64,000 nt of DNA, taken from the NCBI GenBank assembly GCA_000720805.1, contig JODI01000011.1, positions 1-64,000 on the forward strand. Reading direction: 5' to 3'. The notes beneath the pieces are model-generated. The model was given only the letters and a program-made list of their open reading frames with translations. It had not been told where the DNA came from and did not search any database. Below are positions 53,624-63,430 of this stretch, piece by piece. Position 1 is the stretch's first letter. Each line of letters starts with the position of its first letter. This DNA comes from Streptomyces violaceoruber (lineage in GTDB: Bacteria > Actinomycetota > Actinomycetes > Streptomycetales > Streptomycetaceae). The position numbers were made by a program, and so were the translations under genes.

Positions 53624-54168
53624 GCGATTCCTTCCAAGTAAGCGGCGGCCCGACGGACGGCGTCGGGGTCATCTCCCAACTTGCCGATGGCCGAATTGCA
53701 GTTGAAGCACAGTACGCCACGGACCCTACCCGTCTTATGGCAGTGATCCACATGGACGGCTGGAGCCTTTAGGCAGATCACGCAGAGCCCCATCTGAGAG
53801 GCGATCATCTCGTCACGCTCGGCTTCGGTCATGCCGTACTGACGCTTCAGGTGGCCTGCACGACCCTTGGCCGCTCTACATGCCTTGCAACTCGTCGAGA
53901 GACCGTCCGAGGCGGTCGCATTGCGGTGCCACTCGCCATGGGGCTTGATCTCCCCGCAGCTTCGGCAGAACTTGTGACCTGCGGGCACGCTCACCCTCGG
54001 CCGGACATTCCTACCCTTGGCCACCTGCCGAGCCTGGTGGTACTCCGCCCAGCACTCTCGGCAATAAGCCTGCAGCCCGTCACGGGCCGCCTTGTTGCTG
54101 GCGAAGGCCGCTCGCGGCTTGCTCTCCTTGCACCGCGAGCAGCACTTCACGCCTTCTTCATTCACCAA
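53575..54168 (-). CDS. Recombination endonuclease VII-like HNH protein
   Basis: 197 aa. Three CxxC-type zinc-binding pairs occur in the N-terminal half (CSRCKES, CRECWAE, CRSCGEI, CKACRAA). The C-terminal His-Me finger is CVICLK...[20 protein letters not shown], the endonuclease VII signature with catalytic His and zinc-binding Cys. Phage T4 endonuclease VII resolves branched DNA. Here it lies inside the pup-prcBA operon, 32 bp after pup, and overlaps prcB by 49 bp. Its role there is not known. Confidence 0.88.
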   Translation of the reverse strand: MVNEEGVKCCSRCKESKPRAAFASNKAARDGLQAYCRECWAEYHQARQVAKGRNVRPRVSVPAGHKFCRSCGEIKPHGEWHRNATASDGLSTSCKACRAAKGRAGHLKRQYGMTEAERDEMIASQMGLCVICLKAPAVHVDHCHKTGRVRGVLCFNCNSAIGKLGDDPDAVRRAAAYLEGIAWKPTLVAPGVYQLPS

Positions 54169-54200
54169 GCCCGACGCCCCCGCAACCTTTGATTCGAAGG

Positions 54201-54416
54201 TTACTCGCCGCCCTTCTGAACGAAACTTCGAACGAAGTCCTCTGCATTCTCCTCGAGGACATCATCGATTTCGTCCAGGACGGAGTCGACATCGTCGCTC
54301 AGCTTCTCCTGGCGCTCCTTGAGGTCCTCGGATGCCTGCGCCTCGGGCGCCTCCTCGACCTCCTCGGTGTTGCGCGTCGCCTTCTGCTGTCCGCCGCCGG
54401 TGTCCTTGGTCGCCAT
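54201..54416 (-). CDS. pup: Prokaryotic ubiquitin-like protein Pup
   Basis: 71 aa, low-complexity acidic and largely disordered, with a conserved C-terminal half (SDDVDSVLDEIDDVLEENAEDFV). It ends RSFVQKGGE. The final residue is Glu, not Gln as in mycobacteria, so Pup can be ligated by PafA directly. The ATG at 54416 is used. It is the tag recognised by the coiled coil of ARC. Confidence 0.96.
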   Translation of the reverse strand: MATKDTGGGQQKATRNTEEVEEAPEAQASEDLKERQEKLSDDVDSVLDEIDDVLEENAEDFVRSFVQKGGE

Positions 54417-54545
54417 AACCCTCACCCCGCTCGGTTCGACGTTCTTGATCAGACCCTACAAGCAGGGTCCGACATTGGTCCCGCTGTTCCGTCAACGTCC
54501 GGGGACCATCTCGATGATTCCCGGACGCGGACCTTTCCACCCTGT

Positions 54546-54562
54546 GGGGCCGAGTCGGCCCC
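54546..54562 (-). terminator. Short hairpin after dop
   Basis: GGGGCCG (54546-54552) and CGGCCCC (54556-54562) pair over 7 bp around a 3-nt loop, 9 bp past the dop stop and upstream of pup. It could attenuate readthrough rather than stop it. Confidence 0.5.
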
Positions 54563-54571
54563 GGGTACCCC

Positions 54572-56083
54572 TCAGTTGCCGGACAGTACCCTGACCAGGT
54601 CTTCGGCCGTCCGGCAGCGGTCGAGGAGCTCCTTGACGTGATTACGCGTTCCGCGAAGTGGTTCCAGGGTTGGGACGCGCTGGAGCGAGTCCCGGCCCGG
54701 AAGATCGAAGATCACGGAGTCCCAGGAGGCCGCGGCGACGTCGTCGGCGTACTGCTCCAGGCAGCGGCCGCGGAAGTAGGCGCGGGTGTCCTCCGGGGGC
54801 TTCGTACGGGCCCGCTCGACCTCGCTGTCGTCCAGGAGGCGCTTGATGCGTCCGCGGGCCGCCAGTCGGTTGTAGAGGCCCTTGTCGGGGCGTACGTCGG
54901 CGTACTGGAGGTCGACCAGGTGCAGCCGGGGTGCGTCCCAGTCGAGGTCGTCGCGGCGTCGGTAGCCCTCCATGAGTTCCCGTTTGGCGACCCAGTCCAG
55001 TTCGCCGGCCAGGCTCATCGGGTCGTGTTCGAGGCGGTTGAGGGTGTCCTCCCAGCGTGCGAGGACGTCCTTGGTCTGGTCGTCGGCGTCGGCGCCGTAG
55101 CGTTCCTCGACGTATTTGCGGGACAGCTCGAAGTACTCCATCTGCAGCTGGACCGCGGTGAGTGTCCGGCCGCTGCGGAGGGTGACCAGGCGCTTGAGGG
55201 TCGGGTCGTGGGAGACCTGGTGGAGGGTGCGGACGGGCTGGTCCACGGCGAGGTCGACGGCGATGAAGCCGTCCTCGATCATGGACAGGACGAGCGCCGT
55301 CGTGCCCAGTTTGAGGTAGGTGGAGATCTCCGAGAGGTTCGCGTCGCCGATGATGACGTGCAGGCGGCGGTACTTCTCGGCGTCGGCGTGGGGTTCGTCG
55401 CGGGTGTTGATGATGGGGCGCTTGAGTGTGGTCTCGAGGCCTACCTCGACCTCGAAGTAGTCGGCGCGCTGGCTGAGCTGGAAGCCGTGTTCGTGTCCGT
55501 CCTGGCCGATGCCGACGCGGCCCGCTCCGGCGAAGACCTGGCGGGAGACGAAGAAGGGCGTGAGGTGGCGCACGATGTCCGAGAAGGGGGTTTCCCGCTT
55601 CATCAGGTAGTTCTCGTGGGTGCCGTAGGAGGCGCCCTTGTTGTCGGTGTTGTTCTTGTAGAGGTGGATCGGCTGGGCGCCGGGTAGCTGGGCGGCGCGT
55701 TCGGCCGCTTCGGCCATGATGCGTTCGCCGGCCTTGTCCCAGAGGACGGCGTCGCGGGGGTTGGTGACCTCGGGGGCGCTGTATTCGGGGTGTGCGTGGT
55801 CGACGTAGAGCCGTGCGCCGTTGGTGAGGATGACGTTGGCGAGGCCGATGTCCTCGTCGGTGAGCTGGCTGGAGTCGGCGGTCTCGCGGGCGAGGTCGAA
55901 GCCTCGCGCGTCCCGCAGCGGATTCTCCTCCTCGAAGTCCCAGCGGGCCCGGCGGGCCCGGTGCATCGCCGCCGCGTAGGCGTTGACAATCTGGGACGAG
56001 GTGAGCATGGCATTGGCGTTGGGGTGGCCGGGGACGGAGATCCCGTACTCCGTCTCGATGCCCATTACTCGCCGTACGGTCAT
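54572..56083 (-). CDS. dop: Pup deamidase/depupylase Dop
   Basis: 503 aa, a paralogue of PafA. IETEYGIS holds the Mg-binding Glu and [15 protein letters not shown] the catalytic Asp, about 95. An insertion of about 30-40 residues between them (about 45-80) is the Dop loop, absent in Paf[21 protein letters not shown] and [13 protein letters not shown] are shared with PafA. Since Pup here ends in Glu, deamidation is not needed and its main role should be to remove Pup. Confidence 0.95.
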   Translation of the reverse strand: MTVRRVMGIETEYGISVPGHPNANAMLTSSQIVNAYAAAMHRARRARWDFEEENPLRDARGFDLARETADSSQLTDEDIGLANVILTNGARLYVDHAHPEYSAPEVTNPRDAVLWDKAGERIMAEAAERAAQLPGAQPIHLYKNNTDNKGASYGTHENYLMKRETPFSDIVRHLTPFFVSRQVFAGAGRVGIGQDGHEHGFQLSQRADYFEVEVGLETTLKRPIINTRDEPHADAEKYRRLHVIIGDANLSEISTYLKLGTTALVLSMIEDGFIAVDLAVDQPVRTLHQVSHDPTLKRLVTLRSGRTLTAVQLQMEYFELSRKYVEERYGADADDQTKDVLARWEDTLNRLEHDPMSLAGELDWVAKRELMEGYRRRDDLDWDAPRLHLVDLQYADVRPDKGLYNRLAARGRIKRLLDDSEVERARTKPPEDTRAYFRGRCLEQYADDVAAASWDSVIFDLPGRDSLQRVPTLEPLRGTRNHVKELLDRCRTAEDLVRVLSGN

Positions 56084-56273
56084 GCGGCCCTCCTTGCCCG
56101 GCGGCGCCCTCGGTCGGGGGCGCCGCTCAAGTACCGCTGGCGCTCCGGTGCGTGTGCGGTGCCCGTCCCCGCACTGCGCGACTCGGCGGTATGGAAGAGC
56201 CTAGAACGCCTCTGCGCCGGCGGGGAGATCATTTGCGTCATTGCCTTGCTCCAGCCGTGGCCTGGAAAACAGT

Positions 56274-56308
56274 CGGCTGCGGGTACCCGGTGTGGGCACC
56301 CGCAGCCG
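56274..56308 (-). terminator. Hairpin between arc and dop
   Basis: CGGCTGCGGGT (56274-56284) and ACCCGCAGCCG (56298-56308) pair over 11 bp, 10 bp past the arc stop. It suggests that dop is transcribed from its own promoter in the remaining 190 bp. Confidence 0.75.
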
Positions 56309-56317
56309 CCCTGTGTT

Positions 56318-58084
56318 TTACAGGTACTGCCCGGTGTTTGCCACCGTGTCGATGGAGCGTCCGGTGTCCGCACCCTGCTTTCCGGTGATGAGCGTGCGGA
56401 TGTAGACGATCCGTTCGCCCTTCTTGCCGGAGATGCGGGCCCAGTCGTCCGGGTTGGTGGTGTTCGGGAGGTCCTCGTTCTCCTTGAACTCGTCCACGCA
56501 GGCCTGGAGGAGGTGGGAGACCCTGAGGCCCTTCTGTTTGTGCTCCAGGAAGTCCTTGATGGCCATTTTCTTGGCGCGGCCCACGATGTTCTCGATCATG
56601 GCGCCGGAATTGAAGTCCTTGAAGTAGAGGACTTCCTTGTCGCCATTGGCGTAGGTGACTTCCAGGAAGCGGTTTTCCTCGGATTCTGCGTACATGTGTT
56701 CCACGGCCGTCTGGATCATGCTCTGGACGGTGGTGGCCTTGCTGCCGCCGTGCTCGCCGAGGTCGTCGGTGTGCAGGGGGAGGCGCTCGGTGAGGTACTT
56801 GCCGAAGATGTCCTTGGCGGCTTCGGCGTCGGGACGTTCGATCTTGATCTTCACGTCGAGTCGGCCGGGTCGCAGGATGGCGGGGTCGATCATGTCCTCG
56901 CGGTTGGAGGCGCCGATCACGACCACGTTCTGCAGGCCTTCCACGCCGTCGATCTCGGCGAGCAGCTGCGGGACGATGGTGTTCTCCACGTCCGAGCTGA
57001 CGCCGGAGCCACGGGTGCGGAAGAGGGATTCCATCTCGTCGAAGAAGACGATCACGGGGGTGCCCTCGCTGGCCTTCTCACGAGCACGCTGGAAGACGAG
57101 GCGGATCTGCCGCTCGGTCTCGCCGACGTACTTGTTCAGCAGCTCGGGGCCCTTGATGTTGAGGAAGAAGCTCTTGCCGGCGGCCTGGCCGGTGACTTCG
57201 GCGACCTTTTTGGCCAGCGAGTTGGCGACGGCCTTGGCGATGAGCGTCTTGCCGCATCCGGGTGGCCCGTACAGGAGGACGCCCTTGGGCGGGCGCAGTT
57301 CGTGCTCCTTGAACAGGTCGGGGTAGAGGTACGGGAGCTCGACGGCGTCGCGGATGGCCTCGATCTGGCCGCCGAGGCCGCCGATCTGCTCGTAGCCGAT
57401 GTCCGGGACCTCTTCGAGGACGAGTTCTTCGACCTCGCTCTTCGGAACGACCTCGTAGACATAGCCGGAGCGGGGTTCGAGCAGCAGGGCGTCGCCGGGA
57501 CGGATGGTGATGTCCAGCAGCGGCTCGGCGAGCCGCACCACCCGTTCCTCGTCGGTGTGCCCCACTACGAGGGCGCGCTCGCCGTCCTCGAGGATCTCCT
57601 TGAGGGTGACGATGTCGCCGACGCTCTCGTACTCCATGGCCTCGACCACGTTGAGAGCTTCGTTGAGCATGACTTCCTGGCCGCGCCGGAGCTCGTCCAG
57701 TTCCACGCTCGGGCTGACGTTCACCCGCAGCTTGCGGCCGCCGGTGAAGATGTCGGCGGTGCCGTCCTCGTTCGCCGTGAGGAAGACACCGAAGCCGGCC
57801 GGCGGCTGTGCGAGCCGGTCGACTTCCTCCTTGAGGGCCACGATCTGGTCGCGGGCCTCACGGAGCGTGTTGGCGAGTCGCTCGTTCTGGGCGGACACGC
57901 CGGCCAAGTTGGTCTGCAGCTCGACGATCCGCTCTTCGAGAATCCTCGTGTGTCGCGGAGAGTCGGCGAGCTTGCGTCGCAGGACGGCGATCTCCTGCTC
58001 AAGGTAGGCAATCTGACCGGCGGGGTCGTCGGACCCTCGTCCCGGGCGGATGCCGCGGTTCATGTCGTCGTCGTGGGCTGCCAC
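56318..58084 (-). CDS. arc: Proteasome-associated AAA ATPase ARC (Mpa)
   Basis: 588 aa. An N-terminal coiled coil (about 22-93) binds Pup. Two OB-fold regions follow (about 98-220), then an AAA domain with Walker A GPPGCGKT (273-280), Walker [13 protein letters not shown] and the second region of homology [11 protein letters not shown]. The C-terminal QYL is the motif that docks into the proteasome alpha ring. It unfolds pupylated proteins. The GTG at 58084 is chosen to give the usual AAHDDD N-terminus; an ATG at 58102 is in frame. Confidence 0.95.
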   Translation of the reverse strand: MAAHDDDMNRGIRPGRGSDDPAGQIAYLEQEIAVLRRKLADSPRHTRILEERIVELQTNLAGVSAQNERLANTLREARDQIVALKEEVDRLAQPPAGFGVFLTANEDGTADIFTGGRKLRVNVSPSVELDELRRGQEVMLNEALNVVEAMEYESVGDIVTLKEILEDGERALVVGHTDEERVVRLAEPLLDITIRPGDALLLEPRSGYVYEVVPKSEVEELVLEEVPDIGYEQIGGLGGQIEAIRDAVELPYLYPDLFKEHELRPPKGVLLYGPPGCGKTLIAKAVANSLAKKVAEVTGQAAGKSFFLNIKGPELLNKYVGETERQIRLVFQRAREKASEGTPVIVFFDEMESLFRTRGSGVSSDVENTIVPQLLAEIDGVEGLQNVVVIGASNREDMIDPAILRPGRLDVKIKIERPDAEAAKDIFGKYLTERLPLHTDDLGEHGGSKATTVQSMIQTAVEHMYAESEENRFLEVTYANGDKEVLYFKDFNSGAMIENIVGRAKKMAIKDFLEHKQKGLRVSHLLQACVDEFKENEDLPNTTNPDDWARISGKKGERIVYIRTLITGKQGADTGRSIDTVANTGQYL

Positions 58085-58327
58085 GGTCCTCACCTCCTCC
58101 AAGGGGAGCTGGACGCTTCCAGACCCTACCTGGGTGGGTGTCGATTGAAACCCCTAGATCACAAAGACGGTAGGGGTGTGTCCGATCTTCACCCTTGCGC
58201 TCTCCCTCACGCCAGGGGAATACCCACTGAACATGATTGGGAAGCCGCCGGAGGTAGGGTCGAAGTGTTCAACACCCGTCAGAGCTGGCCGGATTCCCGT
58301 GCGGCTCGACGAGAAACGGCAGGAGAG

Positions 58328-58633
58328 ATGAGCGTGCAGCAGGAGGCCGGGGCCGACACCGAGGCGCTGGAGGTCTGGATCGACCAGGATCTCTGTACCG
58401 GCGACGGCATCTGTGTCCAGTATGCGCCTGAGGTGTTCGAGTTGGACATCGACGGACTGGCGTACGTGAAGGGTGCGGAGGACGAGCTGCTGCAGGACAG
58501 GGGTGCCACAACGCCCGTACCGCTGCCGCTTCTCACCGATGTGGTCGACTCCGCGAAGGAGTGTCCGGGGGAGTGCATTCACGTACGCCGGGTTTCGGAC
58601 AGGGCCGAGGTCTACGGTCCGAACGCCGAGTGA
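58328..58633 (+). CDS. Small ferredoxin
   Basis: 101 aa. CTGDGIC near the start and ECPGEC near the end provide four or so Cys for one iron-sulfur cluster of the 3Fe-4S or 4Fe-4S type; the arrangement resembles P450-partner ferredoxins. AGGAGAG lies directly upstream of the ATG at 58328, a strong ribosome site. It is divergent from arc. Its electron partner is not evident; a conservon P450 gene lies 30 kb away. Confidence 0.88.
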   Translation: MSVQQEAGADTEALEVWIDQDLCTGDGICVQYAPEVFELDIDGLAYVKGAEDELLQDRGATTPVPLPLLTDVVDSAKECPGECIHVRRVSDRAEVYGPNAE

Positions 58634-58691
58634 CGGTACGGGTGCCCGCTGTGACGGGTGTCTGTTTTCTCACATGCGCCGGTGGCGCGGG

Positions 58692-59270
58692 TCAGACGGT
58701 GTGGGAGCCGGCGGGTGTCGAGCGGACGAACGCGCCGTTCTTCCACCGCCACTTCGCGCTGTCCTTGACGTCGGGGCAGCAACTGGGCACGTCGGCGGTG
58801 GAGTAGCCGAGGAGGGTGGCGAGGACTGCTCCGTCCCGGAGAGCGAAGTCGGTCACGCTCCGGCGCTCCTTGGGGTCGACGAGCGTGGCCACCACGCGGG
58901 GGGTGCCGGTGTCCGCGGAGCGGGTGAGGACGTAGACGCCGTCGGGCGGGGTTCCCATCGCGGTGTCGCAGTGCACGACGGCGGCTGTTTCCGGCCTGCC
59001 GTCTCCGTCGAGGTCGCCGGTGGCCTTCTTCACCACGACCGCCTTGGCGGGGCCGCATTTGATCGGGAAGTCGACGCCTGTGGGATCGGGGGGTGCGGTG
59101 GCGGCGGGGGCCTTCTTGGTCTGGGGGCCGGCTTCCTGGGCCGCCGTCGCCGGGTGGGGCTGCAGGACCGAGGAGAGGGCCATGACACCGGCGACCGCCG
59201 TCGCGGTGGCGACCCAGTGGATGGGACGGGTGTGGGTGTGTGCCAGTTCCGGGACGGCGGGTTGCTGCAC
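58692..59270 (-). CDS. Exported or membrane-anchored protein of unknown function
   Basis: 192 aa. One hydrophobic segment (about 21-42, VATATAVAGVMALSSVL) after a His-rich N-terminus looks like a signal peptide or anchor ending near TAAQ. The rest has Cys at IKCGP, HCDTA and SCCPD, possibly disulfide-bonded, and DLDGDGRPET, similar to FG-GAP/Ca-binding repeats. The GTG at 59270 has AGGAG upstream. I do not recognise a family. Confidence 0.7.
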   Translation of the reverse strand: MQQPAVPELAHTHTRPIHWVATATAVAGVMALSSVLQPHPATAAQEAGPQTKKAPAATAPPDPTGVDFPIKCGPAKAVVVKKATGDLDGDGRPETAAVVHCDTAMGTPPDGVYVLTRSADTGTPRVVATLVDPKERRSVTDFALRDGAVLATLLGYSTADVPSCCPDVKDSAKWRWKNGAFVRSTPAGSHTV

Positions 59271-59480
59271 TAGGAGCGTCTCCTGAGGGCTGTGCCGGTG
59301 GGATTTGCTGCATGGTGCCACACGTCACAGCGGAGGGGGAACGGCGGGGTCGGTACTCCGCCGACCTGGGGCCTTACGGATTCTGGTGTCGTGTCAACAC
59401 GCGGACGCCGTGGCGCAGTTCCCTTGGGTCTGTGGGAACTCGGCCACGGCGTTCGTGCGTTGTCGCGGCACCGGGCCGCC

Positions 59481-60383
59481 TCAGCGGGCGGCGCCGCCGT
59501 CGGCGTTGGGGCCGGTGTAGTCCTCGCCGTAGGCGCCCTTGGCCGGGCGGCGGCGGCGCATGGGGGGCTCGACGCCGTCGGCGAGGCGGCGGGCGGTGAG
59601 CAGGAAGCCGGTGTGGCCGATCATCCGGTGGTCGGGGCGGACGGCGAGGCCCTCGACGTGCCAGTTGCGGATCATCGACTCCCAGGAGGTCGGCTCGTTG
59701 AAGGAGCCGATCTCGCGGATGGACTCGACGGTCCGGGCGAGCTGGGTGGTGGTGGCGACGTAGCAGCACAGGATGCCGCCGGGGACGAGTGCCTTGGAGA
59801 CGGCTTCCAGGCATTCCCAGGGGGCGAGCATGTCGAGGATGACACGGTCGACGTCCGTGTCGGACAGATTGTCCTGGAGGTCGCCGACGGTGAGCTGCCA
59901 GGCGGGGTGGGGGCCGCCGAAGTAGCGTTCCACGTTCTGCCGGGCGATGTCGGCGAAGTCCTCGCGGCGCTCGTAGCTGTGCAGCATGCCCTGGTCGCCG
60001 ATGGCGCGCAGCAGGAAGCTGCTGAGCGATCCGGAGCCGACGCCGGCCTCGACGACGCGTGCGCCGGGGAAGATGTCGGCGAAGGCGAGGATCTGCCCCG
60101 CGTCCTTGGGGTAGACCACGGCGGCGCCGCGGGGCATGGACAGGACGTAGTCGGGGAGCAGGGGGCGCAGCGCGAGATAGGCGACGTTCCCGGTGGTGCG
60201 GACAACGCTGCCCTCTGGAGCGCCGATCAGTTCGTCGTGGGGGAAGGAACCCTTGTGGGTGTGGAAGTTCTTCCCGGCCTCGAGTGTGAACGTGTAGTGG
60301 CGGCCCTTGGGGTCGGTCAGCTGAACCTGGTCCCCGACCTTGAAGGGCCCGCGCCTGCGGGCGGCACCGGTCGGTTCGGACAT
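59481..60383 (-). CDS. trmI: tRNA (adenine58-N1)-methyltransferase TrmI
   Basis: 300 aa. An N-terminal beta domain is followed by a Rossmann-fold methyltransferase: VVEAGVGSGSLSSFLLRAIG binds S-adenosylmethionine (about 111-130), and DRVILDMLAPWE is motif IV. It methylates A58 in the tRNA T-loop. The position beside the proteasome ATPase gene is conserved in Actinobacteria. The C-terminal 25 residues are a basic disordered tail. Confidence 0.94.
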   Translation of the reverse strand: MSEPTGAARRRGPFKVGDQVQLTDPKGRHYTFTLEAGKNFHTHKGSFPHDELIGAPEGSVVRTTGNVAYLALRPLLPDYVLSMPRGAAVVYPKDAGQILAFADIFPGARVVEAGVGSGSLSSFLLRAIGDQGMLHSYERREDFADIARQNVERYFGGPHPAWQLTVGDLQDNLSDTDVDRVILDMLAPWECLEAVSKALVPGGILCCYVATTTQLARTVESIREIGSFNEPTSWESMIRNWHVEGLAVRPDHRMIGHTGFLLTARRLADGVEPPMRRRRPAKGAYGEDYTGPNADGGAAR

Positions 60384-60421
60384 GTGAACAGCCTACCGGT
60401 CCTGGCGGGGGCCTCGGACCA

Positions 60422-62110
60422 CTAGGAGGGCCTGGCCATCGCCTTGACGAAGGCGCGCTCCACGTCAGCCGCGGACAGGACGCCGTAGATCTCGCCGGTC
60501 TCCTCGACGACGAGGTACTCGGTGGCCGGGGCGGCGCGCAGGGCGTCCAGGAGGTCTTCGCCGGCCAGTTCCGCGGAGACGCGCATGCCGTCGGTGAGAT
60601 CCTGGGCGAGACCGCTGACGGCGACCCAGGGGCGGCGGTGTTCCGGTACGCCGACGATGGCGGCCTCGCGGACGAGGGACTGCGGGTGGCCGTCGGCGTC
60701 GACGACGACCAGGGCGCGGGCTCCGGCGGCGTTGGCGCGGCGCAGGGCTTCGGAGAGGGGGGTGTTGCTCTCGACGGGGACGGCGCGGCGGGTGAGGGTG
60801 CGGGCGCGCAGTTCGGGCAGGTGTTCGCGCAGGCGTGCCATGCGGAGGCTGTTGCCGGCGCCGGTCCAGATGATGGCGGCGAGGATGGCGGCGAGCAGGG
60901 CGTCCATCACGGTGTCCATGCCGACGCTGTCCTCGGCGTTGGAGCCGAGTGCTCCGGACTGGGTGAGCAGGGGCAGGCCGATGAGGACGGAGACGGCGAG
61001 GGCGCGGCCGACCCAGGCGGCGGCGATGGTGCCGCTCATGGGCTTGCCGGTGAGCTTCCAGACGACGGCGCGGAGCATCCGGCCGCCGTCGAGGGGCAGG
61101 CCGGGCAGCAGGTTGAAGGCGGCGACGATCAGGTTGGAGGCCATCAGGCCGGCCAGCAGGACGCCGGGGACCGTGTCGGGCTCGACGGGCTGCAGGGCGA
61201 GGTAGAAGAGGCCGGAGAGTGCGAGGGAGAGCAGCGGGCCGACGAAGGCGAGCCAGAACTCCCGGCCGGGGGTCTCGGCCTCCTTCTCGATCTCGGAGAC
61301 GCCGCCGAAGAACTGGAGCTGGATGCGGCGGACGGGGAGCTTGAAGCGGAGGGCGGCGACGGTGTGGGCCAGTTCGTGGACGAGCACGGAGGCGTAGAAG
61401 GCGACGGCGAAGAAGAGGGAGACCAGATAGCGGGCGGCGCCGAGTTCGGGCAGCACCCGGTCGAGCTGGCCTCCGAACACCCAGGTGATCAGGGCGGCGA
61501 CGAGGAACCAGCTGGGCGCGACGTACACGGGTACGCCGAAGGGCCGCCCCATCAGCAGCCCGCCGCCGGGGCCCCGTTCGCGCCGGGGAGGGCGGCCCTT
61601 GGTGGAGCCGGCGTGGGCGAGGGGCCGGTCGCCGACGGGGTGGGTGTGCTCCGGGCTGCCGGTGTGCGCTTCGGTCCGGTGGTGGTCGGCGGTGTGCTGG
61701 GGGGCGGGGTGCTCGGTGCCGTGTCCGGGGGGCGGGGTCCGGTGGTCCTCGGGTGTGTGGTGGGTGGGTGCCTGGTCGCCGGCGGCCTGGTCCGTGCGGG
61801 GCCGGCCTTCGGTGGGCTCGTCCCGGGAGGTGTCGTCCTCGGGTGACCCGGTTCGGGGGTGCCCGGGGCTCTCGCCCGGGGTGGTCCTGTCGCCGTCGGG
61901 GGTGGGGTCGTCGGGGGTCTCGGGCGGGGCCTCCGGCCGGCGTACCACCATGGTGGGTTCGTCGGCCGGTGGGTTCTGGCCGGTGTCGGCGGCCCGTCGG
62001 GGCTGCCCGGGGCGTGCGGGGCCGGTGGCCGGGGTCGCAGGTGTTGCGGGGCGCTCGGTCGGCTCGTCGTCGCCGGACCGCGGCTGCCCGCTCCCGCTGC
62101 TCTCGTCCAC
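60422..62110 (-). CDS. Site-2 protease-like M50 metallopeptidase with CBS domains
   Basis: 562 aa. Residues 1-185 are disordered and rich in Pro, Thr, His and Asp. The membrane peptidase follows: HELAH (245-249) binds zinc, and LPGLPLDGGRML supplies the third ligand Asp. Four to six helices surround these. Two CBS domains (about 440-555) end the protein, which could sense a nucleotide. The GTG at 62110 has GAGGGG upstream; a later ATG before MGRPFGVPV would give a shorter protein without the disordered part. Confidence 0.88.
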   Translation of the reverse strand: MDESSGSGQPRSGDDEPTERPATPATPATGPARPGQPRRAADTGQNPPADEPTMVVRRPEAPPETPDDPTPDGDRTTPGESPGHPRTGSPEDDTSRDEPTEGRPRTDQAAGDQAPTHHTPEDHRTPPPGHGTEHPAPQHTADHHRTEAHTGSPEHTHPVGDRPLAHAGSTKGRPPRRERGPGGGLLMGRPFGVPVYVAPSWFLVAALITWVFGGQLDRVLPELGAARYLVSLFFAVAFYASVLVHELAHTVAALRFKLPVRRIQLQFFGGVSEIEKEAETPGREFWLAFVGPLLSLALSGLFYLALQPVEPDTVPGVLLAGLMASNLIVAAFNLLPGLPLDGGRMLRAVVWKLTGKPMSGTIAAAWVGRALAVSVLIGLPLLTQSGALGSNAEDSVGMDTVMDALLAAILAAIIWTGAGNSLRMARLREHLPELRARTLTRRAVPVESNTPLSEALRRANAAGARALVVVDADGHPQSLVREAAIVGVPEHRRPWVAVSGLAQDLTDGMRVSAELAGEDLLDALRAAPATEYLVVEETGEIYGVLSAADVERAFVKAMARPS

Positions 62111-62285
62111 GGTGTCCCCTCGTTCGAAGCGTCTCCCGCGCCTGCCGGGCGGGAGGGTCTCGGGGTCGATGGTATGCGGCCGTCGCGATGCGTTCCGCCC
62201 CGGCACCCCCGTGTTTTCGGGGTCGTCGCGCCGGTCGTGACGGTGGCTGGGTCACTGTCAGTGGCGGGCCGTATGGTCTGTGGTC

Positions 62286-63416
62286 ATGGAGACGAGCACG
62301 GAGGACGCCGCGGAGGACGCCGGCGAGGGCACCGCGCAGGAGGAGCCGCCGGTCACGGCCGAGCCGACGGCCGCGACCACGGCGGTCACGGCCACGGCAG
62401 GGGCAACGGCGACGGCGGACACGGCAGCCGGAGCGGCGGTGACGGCTACGACGACAGCGGCCACCACAGCTACGGCCGACGAGGCGATCACGATCACGAC
62501 CGGCCCTACCGGCCCTACCGGCCGGACCGGTTCTACGGGCCTGGCCGGCCAGACCGCTCCCCCTGCCATCGCCCCGGCCTCCCTGTCCCCCTCCCGTGCG
62601 GGTGACTTCATGCAGTGCCCCCTGCTGTACCGGTTCCGGGTGATCGACCGGCTGCCCGAGAAGCCGAGCGCGGCGGCGACGCGCGGCACGCTGGTGCACG
62701 CGGTGCTGGAGCGGCTCTTCGACGCCCCGGCCGCCGAGCGGACCGCTCCCCGTGCCAAGTCGCTCATCCCCGGCCAGTGGGACCGGCTGCGGGAGACCCG
62801 GCCGGAGGTCGTCGAGTTGTTCGCCGACGATCCTGAGGGCGAGCGGATGGCGCGCTGGCTCGGTGAGGCGGAGCAGCTGGTGGAGCGCTGGTTCACGCTG
62901 GAGGACCCGACCCGGCTCGAGCCGGTCGAGCGCGAGTTGTTCGTCGAGACGGTGCTGGACTCGGGGCTGAAGCTGCGCGGGATCATCGACCGGGTCGATG
63001 TGGCGCCCACCGGTGAGGTGCGGATCGTCGACTACAAGACGGGCAAGGCGCCCCGGCCTGAGTACGCCGAGGGTGCGCTGTTCCAGATGAAGTTCTACGC
63101 CCTGGTGGTGTGGCGGTTGAAGAACGTCGTCCCGCGCCGGCTGCAGCTCGTCTACCTCGGCAGCGGCGACGTTCTGACGTACGACCCGGTGGTGGCCGAC
63201 CTGGAGCGTGTGGAGCGCAAGCTGCACGCGCTGTGGGAGGCGATCCGCGAGGCCACGGAGACCGGGGAGTGGCGGCCGCGTCCGACCAAGTTGTGCGGCT
63301 GGTGCGATCACCAGGCGCACTGTCCGGAGTTCGGGGGCACTCCCCCGCCGTATCCGCTGCCGGTGAGGGCGCCGGAGTCCGGCGGCGGCCCGCAGGGCAG
63401 AATGGGGCCGGACTAG
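62286..63416 (+). CDS. RecB-family PD-(D/E)XK nuclease with Fe-S cluster
   Basis: 376 aa. Residues 1-95 are low-complexity Ala/Thr/Glu sequence. The nuclease starts at SPSRAGDFMQCPLLYRFR and has the active-site motif RIVDYKTGKAP (Asp and Lys). Cys in MQCPL and CGWCDHQAHC (C-x2-C-x5-C) make the four ligands of the RecB/AddB-type cluster. No helicase is attached. It is divergent from the M50 peptidase gene; ATG 62286 is used, with a GTG two codons earlier. Confidence 0.9.
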   Translation: METSTEDAAEDAGEGTAQEEPPVTAEPTAATTAVTATAGATATADTAAGAAVTATTTAATTATADEAITITTGPTGPTGRTGSTGLAGQTAPPAIAPASLSPSRAGDFMQCPLLYRFRVIDRLPEKPSAAATRGTLVHAVLERLFDAPAAERTAPRAKSLIPGQWDRLRETRPEVVELFADDPEGERMARWLGEAEQLVERWFTLEDPTRLEPVERELFVETVLDSGLKLRGIIDRVDVAPTGEVRIVDYKTGKAPRPEYAEGALFQMKFYALVVWRLKNVVPRRLQLVYLGSGDVLTYDPVVADLERVERKLHALWEAIREATETGEWRPRPTKLCGWCDHQAHCPEFGGTPPPYPLPVRAPESGGGPQGRMGPD

Positions 63417-63430
63417 CGAAGGAGACTTAC

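Noticed and set aside
53851..54192. 113-codon plus-strand frame opposite the endonuclease VII-like gene
   Set aside because: Antisense frame; the minus-strand gene has ordered zinc and HNH motifs.
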